A stretch of DNA of 64,000 nucleotides from Marinilactibacillus sp042660675 (GCF_042660675.1 NZ_JBHSUL010000027.1:1-64000); one strand, 5' to 3'. Numbered from the stretch's first letter, positions 53,473 to 62,579 are shown. Translations and numbers: made by a program. The notes: a model not told the origin generated them from the sequence alone.

Positions 53473-54987
53473 TTATGACTTTGCATCTCTTCTTACAATC
53501 ATATCTCTAACTTGTTGCCCACTTAAAGTAACCATCGGCATGCCACCACCTGGATTCACTGAACCCCCAACGAAGTACAAATTACCGTAACGGTCACTCT
53601 GTTTAGGATGCTTGAATCCATTATTAGCTTTTTTATCAGCCAATACACCATAGATTGCGCCACGGTTTGAGTAGTAAGTTTGTTGAATATCTTCTGGCAA
53701 CCACATATCCTCAAATACAATATGCTCTCTTAAGTCTGTCAGCCCCATATTTTCTAGTTTGATCAATACGCGTTCTCTTAAATCGGCATATTCCTGATCT
53801 GTGAAGGGCTCATCTTGTACATAGGGAATGTGCGGTAAGATCTTGATATTTTCGTGACCTTCGGGAGCTTGGTCTGAATCTGTCTTATTGACATTGACCA
53901 AATAAATTGTTGGGTCTTCCGGAAGTTCGTGACGATGAAAAACCGTTTCATAATTTTTTTTAGAATCATTTGAGAAAAAGAAGTTATGATGTGCTAACTG
54001 TGGATATAATTTATCCACCCCAAGATGAAGAACCATTCCAGAAGCTGCTGGCTCAAATTTTTCTTCTAGCTTTTTCATTTCTTTTTTGTCTTCGTCCAAT
54101 AAATAACGGTAAGTCGGAATGACTTCCATATTAGAAACATAATAATCAGACTTTACTATTTCTCCATTTGCCAAAACAGCAGCTGTAATATTCTTGTGCG
54201 CATCTTTCTCAAGACGCACAACTTCTTGTCCATTATAAATCGATACGCCTTCTTCTAAAGCCAACTTTTGTAACGCTTCGCCAAGCTTGTGCATACCACC
54301 GGGAACATACCACAATCCTAGATCATGTTGCATATAAGCAAGCATATTCAGTATCGCAGGAGCATCTTCAGCCGACGAACCAACATACTTGATGTAATAC
54401 TTTAACATTTCTCTTAAATGAGGATGACTAATTCTTTTTTCAATCGCACTAGACATAGTTGAAAGTAAATCGAACCCTTTAAAAGCTGATATCGGCCCGT
54501 GATATTTGATTACATCAAAAGTTGTATCCAGACCTTTATTAAAATAGCCTTCTTGAGTGATTTTATAAAGGGCTTTAGAGTACTCCAAAAAAGCTTCATA
54601 CTCTTCCATATCTTTTTTACTTAAAGACGGATTATGCTGATCCATATCGGAAAGTTGTTCATAAAGATCTATTGTTGTACCATCTGTGAAAAATGATCGC
54701 CACTGTAAATCTAGCTTTTCAATTTTCACGTAATCTTCCATTTTTTTACCACCTACAAGAAACAGTCGTTCAAAGATAAAAGGCATCGTTAAAATAGACG
54801 GCCCTAAATCAAAACCGTAACCATCTACTTCTAGACGATTCAACTTTCCACCTATATGATAGTTTTTTTCATAAAGCGCCACCTTATATCCACTTTGAGC
54901 AAGGGCGATCGCTGCGGAGATTCCTCCTAAACCGCCACCAATTACCGTTACTGACTTTTCTTTACTTGATTGTGTTTCAATCGTCAT
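53473..54987 (-). CDS. crtP: 4,4'-diaponeurosporene oxygenase CrtP
   Basis: A 504-residue FAD enzyme of the phytoene-desaturase family. The N-terminal dinucleotide fold is VIGGGLGGISAAIALAQSGY; FDLGPSILTMP, WRSFFTDGTTIDLYE and the C-terminal YFVGGSVNPGGGMPMV follow. These stretches fit CrtP (oxidase of the terminal methyl) better than CrtN (desaturase), which carries a different motif order. The frame reaches 55008, but AAAGGAG sets the start at ATG 54987. It is the only desaturase-type gene in the cluster, so it may also perform the CrtN step, or crtN lies elsewhere. Confidence 0.88.
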   Translation of the reverse strand: MTIETQSSKEKSVTVIGGGLGGISAAIALAQSGYKVALYEKNYHIGGKLNRLEVDGYGFDLGPSILTMPFIFERLFLVGGKKMEDYVKIEKLDLQWRSFFTDGTTIDLYEQLSDMDQHNPSLSKKDMEEYEAFLEYSKALYKITQEGYFNKGLDTTFDVIKYHGPISAFKGFDLLSTMSSAIEKRISHPHLREMLKYYIKYVGSSAEDAPAILNMLAYMQHDLGLWYVPGGMHKLGEALQKLALEEGVSIYNGQEVVRLEKDAHKNITAAVLANGEIVKSDYYVSNMEVIPTYRYLLDEDKKEMKKLEEKFEPAASGMVLHLGVDKLYPQLAHHNFFFSNDSKKNYETVFHRHELPEDPTIYLVNVNKTDSDQAPEGHENIKILPHIPYVQDEPFTDQEYADLRERVLIKLENMGLTDLREHIVFEDMWLPEDIQQTYYSNRGAIYGVLADKKANNGFKHPKQSDRYGNLYFVGGSVNPGGGMPMVTLSGQQVRDMIVRRDAKS

Positions 54988-55012
54988 GCTTCGTTCTCCT
55001 TTATCCAATGCC

Positions 55013-55981
55013 TTACTTGTAAGATTTCAATGTTTTTTGGGTATTTCTATAAATGCTGAGCTTTTTTATAAATGAGGTCTTGTTTCTTTGATTGAAACAG
55101 TCGTATCCATTCTTGCGGACAGTCGATAGTATTTCGGCATAAACATTTGCTGATAACAAGACAGGTAACTGACTATCTGTGTCAAATTTAGATAAATCTT
55201 GTTTCACAATTTTGTAGAGCGTTTCTGACCGAGTGGCTAAAGTCTCCCACATAGAAATGAATGAAGGATTGATAACCTGACTTTTTAAATCATTGTATGT
55301 GTAGCCCACTTCATTCATCAACTCAACTGGAAGATAAATTCTATTAATTTCTCTCTGATCTTCACCGACGTCTCTTAAAATATTGGTGATTTGCATAGCT
55401 ACTCCAAGTGATATTGCAGTCTCTTTCAATTCTTGATGGTGCTTTGTCGCCAGTATCGGGAGTAGCATTAACCCCACAGAGCCAGCTACAAAGTAACTGT
55501 ATTTTTCCAAATCCTTTAACGATTCGGGTTGTTTGAAGTTGTAATCCATGGTCTGACCTTCCAACTGATCGTAAAATGGTTTCAGTGACATATCAAAACG
55601 ATTAAATACGTCTCTCAATGCTCTCCACACTGGGGAGTCAGGATCTTCCCCTTTTTCAAACTGCTCCAGCATTTTTCTGATACTCTGTAATGCCTTTTGC
55701 TGCTCTTTGGAAGAGTCCGCTTCATCGATACTATCATCTGCCTGTCTACAAAATGCATAGATGGCATAAACGGCTTTGGCTTTTTCTTCGGGTAATCTTG
55801 AAAAGGCAAAATAAAAACTTTTTGAATGTTTTTTTATGATTTCTTCGCAATAAGCATAATCCAAATTTAAATTTTTTTGCTTACTTTTTTCTTTTTCGAT
55901 TTCACTTCCTCCTCGAAATGGATTAGATAATCTGCACAAAATAAATTTCAGGCAATGTGTATCTAATTTTATATTAAACAA
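55013..55981 (-). CDS. crtM: 4,4'-diapophytoene (dehydrosqualene) synthase
   Basis: A squalene/phytoene-synthase family protein that condenses two farnesyl diphosphates to dehydrosqualene, the first carotenoid of the C30 pathway. Both Asp-rich motifs are present: RQADDSIDEAD and ILRDVGED, plus KKHSKSFYFAFS. The start is unsettled. A TTG at 55981 gives 322 residues, but its SD is in a hairpin (CTTCCT-N3-AGGAAG). A perfect AGGAGG (55913-55908) points with 7-base spacing to an in-frame ATC at 55900 (295 residues, near the 287 of S. aureus). The next canonical in-frame start is TTG 55864. It heads the crtM-crtP-crtQ-crtO operon. Confidence 0.9.
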   Translation of the reverse strand: MFNIKLDTHCLKFILCRLSNPFRGGSEIEKEKSKQKNLNLDYAYCEEIIKKHSKSFYFAFSRLPEEKAKAVYAIYAFCRQADDSIDEADSSKEQQKALQSIRKMLEQFEKGEDPDSPVWRALRDVFNRFDMSLKPFYDQLEGQTMDYNFKQPESLKDLEKYSYFVAGSVGLMLLPILATKHHQELKETAISLGVAMQITNILRDVGEDQREINRIYLPVELMNEVGYTYNDLKSQVINPSFISMWETLATRSETLYKIVKQDLSKFDTDSQLPVLLSANVYAEILSTVRKNGYDCFNQRNKTSFIKKLSIYRNTQKTLKSYK

Positions 55982-56604
55982 GAGTTCTTCCTATCAGGAA
56001 GCTTCTGTTTTCACAAGATAGGTATCTTTACTTTATATTAACATATTACTTGTTATCGAAAAGCGTTCAACGATTTAATTTATTAAAAAATCTCCACTTT
56101 CTTTCTATGGAAGGCTCAATTGAGCTTTCTTTATATCTCTGCCAAATAATCTAAATTCTAAAATCTTTTTTTAAACATGAAATTTCACTTATAAATGCAT
56201 CCAGTTACTTCAATAAAAGAATCGTAAGGAGTAAAAACAAGAGATTTTCTTAGTGTCTTTTTTTGTTCACAAAACCTTACTCGCTATGTTAGTACTAATT
56301 CATTTCACAATATGCGTATTTCATAAGTTTAGTTATATTTGTCTATTCGGACTTTATTGTATAGATATATCATATGTTATCTTAAAACGACTTTATTTTC
56401 GCAAAAAATATAAGATTTTAATAATTTGATTCGCATAAATATACAAATGCATTTCAAAACAAGCTATGTATTATACATTTATGTATAATACAAAAAAAAC
56501 TACTTACTTTCTATCAGCGTTTACAATTTATCACTAACTCATATGATTTCCCTAAATTCTTCTATTGGTCTACCGATAATATCTAGGAAGGAGTGAATTA
56601 AATA
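55982..56604. other. 623-base gene-free interval between crtM and the first chemoreceptor
   Basis: A+T-rich and without a credible ORF. It should hold both divergent promoters. Near crtM (minus strand) TATAAA with TCGATA 16 bases upstream is a weak candidate. Also seen: AAGGCTCAATTGAGCTT (around 56110-56128), and a perfect 11-bp palindrome at 56467-56492. I see no remnant of crtN. Confidence 0.55.
56467..56492. promoter_or_regulatory. 11-bp palindrome upstream of the first chemoreceptor gene
   Basis: TGTATTATACA-TTTA-TGTATAATACA, perfect. It is followed by eight As and so is not a terminator for either strand. It is likely a regulator binding site, perhaps over the promoter (it contains TATAAT), about 110 bases before the start codon. 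Confidence 0.45.
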
Positions 56605-58365
56605 ATGGAAGCAACTACAAATGAAGTAACTCATAGTCAAAAGGTCAAAGAGAAAAAGAAATTTGGAAAACGATTCAAATTTCGTAGTTTACAAGCAAAA
56701 ATTTTATTTGGTTTTGGGATAGTTGTACTATTGGTAATTGGTCTTGTTATTGAGAGTAGCCTAATGGATAGAAAAACGGATGCAGTAACGACATCATTAA
56801 TTGAATATGAAGTCCCGTTGATGATTGCAGATGAACGCGTTGGATTTTCAATCGCTAGACGTTCCACTAACGTTCGTGCTTACTTAATGACTGGGAGAGA
56901 AAATTATATTGATATGTTCATAGAAAGTTCTGAAGCAGTCAAACCATACATGGAGACTCTAACCTCTTTATCGGACTCTGAAACAATTTACAATTTATCT
57001 CAAACTCATGAAGCTTGGACTCGAGATATTCTAAATAACGTTTTGTATGTCTACCAAAATGGCGATGAAGAACAAGCCATTACCAATCTCGACAATATGT
57101 CAGCAACCACCACTCAAATGCTTGACGGCTTTTCTGCTGCAGCGAAAGAGCGGGAACAGCTGATCAAAGAAGCTGGAGAAAACATCAAAGAAATTAGTGA
57201 CTTTTCATTTATTATCAATATTGTTGTGGCAATCTTAGTTATTATTTTAGCAATAGTTGTAGCAGTTCTAACCGCACGTTCTATCTCTATACCAATCAAG
57301 AGCGTCATGAGAAAAGTAACTGAAATTAAAGACGGAAACTTGAAAGGTGATCATCTAGTAATTGATCGTCAGGATGAAACAGGTAAACTTGCTGAAGCTG
57401 CAAACGGCATGCAAGATACATTAAAAGATATGATCTCTAATATCTCTGAAGTTTCTTATCTACTAACCTATAATAGTAAAGAATTGTCTGAGACATCATC
57501 TGAAGTTATGTCTGGAACAGATCAAGTTGCTATGACGATGCAAGAACTATCCGAAGGTTCTGAAAATCAAGCAAATACAGCAAGTAAACTTGCTAGTATC
57601 ATGGAAAGTTTTTCAGAAAAAGTGGCTTCAACAACAGAAAATGGTCAAAATATTAATCGCCTATCTGCTAAAGTGATTGAAGAAACCGCAAATGGTACAA
57701 CGATGATGGCCACTTCAGAGGCTCAGATGCAAAAAATCAATGATATCGTGAAACAATCTGTTTCAAAAGTAGATCAATTAGATACTCAAACTCAAGAAAT
57801 TTCCAAGTTAGTTGAAATCATTCAAAACGTTGCGAATCAAACAAATTTACTTGCCTTGAATGCTGCTATAGAAGCTGCAAGAGCTGGAGATCACGGTAAA
57901 GGATTCGCAGTTGTAGCTGACGAAGTGCGGAAGCTTGCTGAACAAGTTGAAGTTTCTGTGAATGAAATCACTGGATTTGTTCAAGCGATTCAAGATGAAT
58001 CAAAAGGCGTTAGTGAATCATTAAAAGAAGGTTATGCTGAAGTTGAAAGTGGAACTTCTCAAATCAAGTCGACTGCTGGGACATTTAATCAAATCAGTAA
58101 ATCATTAAGTGATGTAGCCGGCAGTATCATTACCGTTAACTCAAACTTGACAGAAATTAAACGTCATACGGATGACATGAACGCTTCTATAGAAGAAGTT
58201 GCTTCAGTATCTGAAGAATCGGCTGCAGGTGTAGAAGAAACATCGGCTGCTACACAACAAATCAATAGTTCAATGGAAGAAATCGCCGGTGATGGCGGTA
58301 AAGTTTCTCAACTAGTTGAATTAGCTCAAAATATGGACAACTTAGTTAAGAGATTCACCCTTTAA
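56605..58365 (+). CDS. Methyl-accepting chemotaxis protein, copy 1
   Basis: A 586-residue transmembrane chemoreceptor. Basic cytoplasmic N-terminus, TM1 (~30-50), extracellular four-helix-bundle sensor (~52-195), TM2 (~197-222), HAMP (SISIPIKSVMRKVTEIKDGNL) and a long signalling coiled coil with the conserved hairpin tip EIIQNVANQTNLLALNAAIEAARAGDHGKGFAVVADEVRKLAEQ region (about 412-455). It should control CheA and so flagellar rotation. No che genes are in the window. SD AAGGAGTG. Confidence 0.95.
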   Translation: MEATTNEVTHSQKVKEKKKFGKRFKFRSLQAKILFGFGIVVLLVIGLVIESSLMDRKTDAVTTSLIEYEVPLMIADERVGFSIARRSTNVRAYLMTGRENYIDMFIESSEAVKPYMETLTSLSDSETIYNLSQTHEAWTRDILNNVLYVYQNGDEEQAITNLDNMSATTTQMLDGFSAAAKEREQLIKEAGENIKEISDFSFIINIVVAILVIILAIVVAVLTARSISIPIKSVMRKVTEIKDGNLKGDHLVIDRQDETGKLAEAANGMQDTLKDMISNISEVSYLLTYNSKELSETSSEVMSGTDQVAMTMQELSEGSENQANTASKLASIMESFSEKVASTTENGQNINRLSAKVIEETANGTTMMATSEAQMQKINDIVKQSVSKVDQLDTQTQEISKLVEIIQNVANQTNLLALNAAIEAARAGDHGKGFAVVADEVRKLAEQVEVSVNEITGFVQAIQDESKGVSESLKEGYAEVESGTSQIKSTAGTFNQISKSLSDVAGSIITVNSNLTEIKRHTDDMNASIEEVASVSEESAAGVEETSAATQQINSSMEEIAGDGGKVSQLVELAQNMDNLVKRFTL

Positions 58366-58392
58366 AATAGAGCTTATTACCTTAATATAAAA

Positions 58393-58438
58393 AAAACCAG
58401 GAAGTCTTGAACTCAACTACAAGACTTCCTGGTTTTTT
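58393..58438 (+). terminator. Terminator after chemoreceptor copy 1
   Basis: AAAACCAGGAAGTCTTG and its complement around a 10-nt loop, then TTTTTT. Confidence 0.9.
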
Positions 58439-58600
58439 ATTCTAAAGCATGATTTTGAATCTGACTACTTTAAAGTTTGGGATTAACAATTACTAAACTA
58501 TTCCGATAATGACTATTGAGGAGTAAAGTATATGGGTATACTTACCTAGGCATACATACAATGAACCAATTGATCTAGATTATAAATTTGAACTCAGTCA

Positions 58601-58640
58601 CTGAAGCAGAGAATGATCTGCTTCAGCTTTTGTTTTTGCT
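58601..58640 (+). terminator. Second terminator between the chemoreceptor genes
   Basis: CTGAAGCAGA-N6-TCTGCTTCAG followed by CTTTTGTTTTT. No gene precedes it within 160 bases, apart from copy 1, which already has a terminator. Confidence 0.75.
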
Positions 58641-58778
58641 TTAGAGACAATGTACTGTATTTAAATGATTTTTTCCTATCTAGATAGCATCATCAAAACT
58701 TAGGTATTTATACTCAAACTATGTACTTTTTGAAGACCAAAATCAAACATCAAACCCAATCAAAAAGGAGTTGGAAAA

Positions 58779-60548
58779 ATGGAAGTAACAGTAAAACCCG
58801 AAGCACAGAAAAAAAGTAAAACAAAAATAGAAAATCGTAAACAAAAGAAACCTTTATTTAAGTTTAAAAGTATTCGTACTAAAATCCTTTTAGGATTTGG
58901 CTTAGTTATAGCCTTAGTTATCGCTATGGCTATAGGCATCACCCTCTCCTCTCGCCAAATCGAAAAAAACGCTAGTATTATGGTAGATTTTGAAACACCT
59001 TTAATGATAGCCGATGAACGTGCAGCCTATTCTGTAACAAGCCGTGCTTACAATGTCCGTAGCTACTTAGCGACTGGTGATACCGCTTATAAAAATAATG
59101 TCGCAGATAATACTGCATCAGCTATGCCATATTTTGATAGAATTGGTGAAATGTCCGCTTCTGATACCGCTATGGATTTGGTTGAAACACATAAAGAATG
59201 GTCTAACGAGCTTATAAACAATGTTATCGCAGTTTATGATAATGGAAATCCAGAACTGGCTTCAGAGAATATGGAAGCTCTTGCTCCTACTACAGCGGCT
59301 ATGATCGAGGAACTTTCTGGTGCTTCTTTAGAAAGAGAAGTCATTATCGAACAAGCTGGTCAGGATGTCATCAGTGTCGTAGATTCTTCGATGATTCTTA
59401 CGATAATCGGTGCCTTACTCGTGATTGTACTTTCGATCATTATTGCCATTATTACAGCTGGATCCATTACGACTCCTATCAAAAACGTTATGAATAGAAT
59501 GGATCTTGTAAGAAGAGGTAAGTTAAAAAACCCTTACTTAGAGATTTTGTCTCAAGATGAGACCGGTCAGTTATCTGAATCGACTAATATTATGCAAGAT
59601 CGTCTAAAAGAACTTGTTACAAGTATCTCTGAAGTATCTGACTCGCTATCTTACAATACTAAAGAATTGTTTGAAACATCTTCTGAAGTCGTATCGGGTA
59701 CAGATCAGGTGGCTATGACAATGCAAGAATTGTCTGAAGGTTCAGAGAATCAAGCAAACACAGCCAGCAGACTTTCAACAATCATGAATGATTTTTCGAA
59801 AAAAGTAGATCTCACTACGGATAACGGAAAAGATATCAAAACACTTTCGAATAAAGTGAAAGAAGAAACAAATAATGGTCAAGTTATGATGGCCTCTTCT
59901 GAAACTCAAATGATGAAAATCAATGACATCGTTAAACAATCTGTTGAGAAAGTTGACAAACTGGATGCACAGACTCAAGAAATCTCTAAACTAGTTGAGA
60001 TTATTCAAAATGTTGCTGATCAGACGAATCTTCTTGCTTTAAATGCGGCTATTGAGGCTGCTCGAGCTGGAGAACATGGAAAAGGATTTGCTGTTGTTGC
60101 TGATGAAGTTCGTAAACTAGCTGAACAAGTAGATGTTTCTGTTTCTGAGATCACTGGATTCGTACAAACGATCCAAACAGAATCTAAGAGTGTGAGTGAT
60201 TCTTTACAAGAAGGTTATTCAGAAGTCCAAAATGGAACAAGCCAAATCAAAGCTACTGGAGAAACATTTAAACAGATTTCTAAGTCTTTGGATGTGGTTG
60301 TTACTAGTGTAGATATCATTAATTCCAATCTTACAGAGATCAAAACAAACACGCATGATATGACTGCTTCGATTGAAGAAGTTGCATCTGTATCAGAAGA
60401 ATCTGCCGCTGGTGTAGAGCAAACTTCTGCTGCTACGCAACAAATTAGTAGTTCGATGGAAGAAATTGCTGGAGATGGCGGAAAAATTTCTCAAATCGTT
60501 GAACTTTCTAAAAGCTTAGATAAATGGATACAAGTCTTTACAATTTAA
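58779..60548 (+). CDS. Methyl-accepting chemotaxis protein, copy 2
   Basis: A 589-residue paralogue of the preceding chemoreceptor with the same plan: TM1 (~33-55), four-helix-bundle sensor (~56-200), TM2 (~202-225), HAMP (SITTPIKNVMNRMDLVRRGKL) and signalling domain with IIQNVADQTNLLALNAAIEA. The cytoplasmic halves are nearly identical in sequence, while the sensors have diverged, as expected for duplication followed by change in ligand. SD AAAAGGAG. Confidence 0.95.
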   Translation: MEVTVKPEAQKKSKTKIENRKQKKPLFKFKSIRTKILLGFGLVIALVIAMAIGITLSSRQIEKNASIMVDFETPLMIADERAAYSVTSRAYNVRSYLATGDTAYKNNVADNTASAMPYFDRIGEMSASDTAMDLVETHKEWSNELINNVIAVYDNGNPELASENMEALAPTTAAMIEELSGASLEREVIIEQAGQDVISVVDSSMILTIIGALLVIVLSIIIAIITAGSITTPIKNVMNRMDLVRRGKLKNPYLEILSQDETGQLSESTNIMQDRLKELVTSISEVSDSLSYNTKELFETSSEVVSGTDQVAMTMQELSEGSENQANTASRLSTIMNDFSKKVDLTTDNGKDIKTLSNKVKEETNNGQVMMASSETQMMKINDIVKQSVEKVDKLDAQTQEISKLVEIIQNVADQTNLLALNAAIEAARAGEHGKGFAVVADEVRKLAEQVDVSVSEITGFVQTIQTESKSVSDSLQEGYSEVQNGTSQIKATGETFKQISKSLDVVVTSVDIINSNLTEIKTNTHDMTASIEEVASVSEESAAGVEQTSAATQQISSSMEEIAGDGGKISQIVELSKSLDKWIQVFTI

Positions 60549-60567
60549 TTTATAATCTTATTCGTTC

Positions 60568-60616
60568 GAAGAGTCCTGATCATTGAAAAGTGAACCAGGG
60601 CTCTTTCACTTTTTCC
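60568..60616 (+). terminator. Terminator after chemoreceptor copy 2
   Basis: GAAGAGTCCTG pairs with CAGGGCTCTTTC around a ~20-nt centre, followed by ACTTTTTCC. Confidence 0.6.
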
Positions 60617-60702
60617 TTTAAATGAGTAACACTTGAACAATCTTACTGAACACCTTATGATGAACTTACACTCTAAACTAAATAAATAAGGAGTTTCTAT
60701 AT

Positions 60703-61614
60703 ATGCTTGCAATTTTTCTGCAATCTCTCAGTTTTCTGCTCGTCGTTTTAGTCGCTTACAGTTTTAAAAAAGCAGGAATTCTGCGGTCTACAGACGGTAC
60801 AATCATTCAAAAAATCGTATTGAATCTTACCCTACCAGCTACTATCATTATAGGATTTAACGCTGTTGAAGTTGATGTTCTTTTATTTATAATGATTGGA
60901 CTTGGCTTATTATGTAATATAGGTTTGATCTTAGCTGGTAGTCTTTTCTGGCGGAAAAAAAGCTTTGAAGAACGCTCAATGATGATGTTTTCGCAAGGCG
61001 GCTTCAATATAGGTAATTTTACAATTCCTTTCGTACAAGGGTTCTTTCCAGCAGCTATTCCATTTATCGGTAGTTTTGATATGGGGAATGCTTTGATGCT
61101 TTTTGGAGGTTCCCCTATTGTGGTAGACAGATTACTCGGTCAAGAAAGAGAAGAATCCAGTTATATAAAAAGAGCCTTACGCTTATTTCGCTCTCCTGCA
61201 TTCACAACTTATGTCATTATGCTACTTCTAGCTTTAGTCGGACTCACCGTCCCCACAAGTATTACTTCCGTCGTTGAATTATTTGCGAGCGGTAATGCTT
61301 TTCTATCTATGTTTATGGTGGGACTCTATCTAGAAATCAATATGGATCGTGCTTCTCTTAAAAAAATTACGCATGTACTAGCTGTACGCTATACCTTAGC
61401 GATACCTGTGGCTGTCCTCTTCTATTTATTTCTACCACTACCTGAGCTGGTCAAGATGTCTCTCGTTCTTGTCTTACTTGCTCCAATTGGAACAGTAGCA
61501 ACGATTAATATGATCGTATACGGTAATCAGCGTTCCACGTCCAGTTTCCTGTCCTCTATCAGTATGATTGTCTCCCTAGTACTTATGACACTTGCACTAA
61601 CATTCATTATATAA
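60703..61614 (+). CDS. AEC-family transporter
   Basis: A 303-residue integral membrane protein with about ten TM helices of the auxin-efflux-carrier family. VLNLTLPATIIIGFN and FSQGGFNIGNFTIPFVQGFF are the two cross-over-type conserved loops. Bacterial members transport malate or other carboxylates; the substrate cannot be told. It stands alone, with SD AAGGAG and its own terminator. Confidence 0.9.
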   Translation: MLAIFLQSLSFLLVVLVAYSFKKAGILRSTDGTIIQKIVLNLTLPATIIIGFNAVEVDVLLFIMIGLGLLCNIGLILAGSLFWRKKSFEERSMMMFSQGGFNIGNFTIPFVQGFFPAAIPFIGSFDMGNALMLFGGSPIVVDRLLGQEREESSYIKRALRLFRSPAFTTYVIMLLLALVGLTVPTSITSVVELFASGNAFLSMFMVGLYLEINMDRASLKKITHVLAVRYTLAIPVAVLFYLFLPLPELVKMSLVLVLLAPIGTVATINMIVYGNQRSTSSFLSSISMIVSLVLMTLALTFII

Positions 61615-61624
61615 TACTTTATTT

Positions 61625-61670
61625 TAAAAAGGAGAGCCTACAGAATTAGATTCTGCACGCTCTCCTTTTT
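61625..61670. terminator. Bidirectional terminator between the AEC and GNAT genes
   Basis: AAAAAGGAGAGC...CAGAAT pairs with ATTCTG...GCTCTCCTTTTT; genes converge on it. Confidence 0.85.
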
Positions 61671-62109
61671 ATGATACCTGCTTTTCCATTGTTTTGTGAA
61701 CAATCCCTATTTGCATATACTCGTCACTTGCGTAAACATAGCCCAACGCTTCATAGAATGGCCAAGCGTTTTGTCTTGCGTGCATCCAGATTTTTTTGAC
61801 TCCAAAGTCTTTTGCCCACTTTTCAGCTTCAACCACTAATTGCTTTCCAATTGATTTCCCTTGATAGTCTTGATCGACTGCCACTTGTCTCATCTGATAA
61901 ATCTGGCTTTCCGTTTCTATAAGAAAAAGCGTCCCAATAACTTTATTTTCTAAGAGCACCACAAAATGGTGGGCGTCTTCTTCGGATGATTTCGCTTCTT
62001 GTTCTAATCTGATCCCTAAAGGCTTTCTAAGTACTTTATCTCTTAATGTTAGAGCCCCTTGATAAGCCTCGTCTTCTGTCATGATCTTTTTTATCATAAG
62101 GTTATCCAT
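61669..62109 (-). CDS. GNAT family N-acetyltransferase (ElaA/YitI-like)
   Basis: A 146-residue single-domain acetyltransferase. Motif A, MRQVAVDQDYQGKSIGKQLV (about 72-92), binds acetyl-CoA; HARQNAWPFYEALGYVYASDEY is motif B and is typical of the ElaA-type clade. Substrate unknown. Its stop codon lies within the terminator stem shared with the AEC gene. Confidence 0.88.
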   Translation of the reverse strand: MDNLMIKKIMTEDEAYQGALTLRDKVLRKPLGIRLEQEAKSSEEDAHHFVVLLENKVIGTLFLIETESQIYQMRQVAVDQDYQGKSIGKQLVVEAEKWAKDFGVKKIWMHARQNAWPFYEALGYVYASDEYMQIGIVHKTMEKQVS

Positions 62110-62191
62110 CTATTCACCTGCTTTAAATGATTCCCCTTTTTGGGATAAAATCAGTATAGCAGTCTGCTTTGAAAAAATATATCTTTACAAC

Positions 62192-62238
62192 AAAAAATCC
62201 TTCGCAAGGTTTTAGCTACCCCACGAAAGATTTTTAGA
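62192..62238 (-). terminator. Terminator after the PspC gene
   Basis: On the minus strand AAAAATCTTTCG pairs with CGAAGGATTTTTT; short stem, ~20-nt centre. Confidence 0.55.
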
Positions 62239-62248
62239 TTTTTGCATA

Positions 62249-62422
62249 TCAATATTCTTCAGGAATCAAAACTGCTAGAATAATGTACAGTAACAATGTT
62301 GGCGACAATATAAGGAAACCTAATCTGACAGCAATTGATGGTATATCTAGATACTCCGCAATTCCTCCACATACTCCTGAAACCCAACGATCCGTCGTTG
62401 ATCTTCTTAATTTCTTATCCAT
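62249..62422 (-). CDS. PspC domain protein
   Basis: A 57-residue membrane protein consisting only of a PspC domain (LRRSTTDRWVSGVCGGIAEYLDI) with one TM helix (~35-54). PspC proteins are linked to envelope stress sensing. The frame is open to 62455, but GTAGGAGG sets the start at ATG 62422. It stands alone. Confidence 0.88.
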   Translation of the reverse strand: MDKKLRRSTTDRWVSGVCGGIAEYLDIPSIAVRLGFLILSPTLLLYIILAVLIPEEY

Positions 62423-62517
62423 TAAAAAACCTCCTACTAACATAGTGAACTTCATATCCTTAAAATAACGTTCTTTACCTAAGATTGCAACTATTTTATT
62501 GAAGCGAGCAAATCATT

Positions 62518-62546
62518 CTGATTTTTGAATTTTTTTACTATATAAT
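62518..62546 (+). promoter_or_regulatory. Promoter of the aldo/keto reductase gene
   Basis: CTGATT (62518-62523), 17-base spacer, TATAAT (62541-62546), 34 bases before the ATG. Confidence 0.5.
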
Positions 62547-62579
62547 AAGAAGTAGAAAACCATTTAAAGGAGAGATTTG

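Larger units (their letters stand above)
58366..58778. other. 413-base interval between the two chemoreceptor genes, with two terminators
   Basis: After the copy 1 terminator (58393-58438) comes about 160 bases without a credible gene, then a second intrinsic terminator (58601-58640). The segment between has GAGGAG followed by ATG at 58531 and only four more codons. It might encode a small RNA, or be what is left of a lost gene. The promoter of copy 2 should lie to the right. Confidence 0.5.

Noticed and set aside
53473..54987. Calling this gene crtN
   Set aside because: The N-terminal, WRSFF and C-terminal signature segments fit CrtP better than CrtN, although dual function cannot be excluded.
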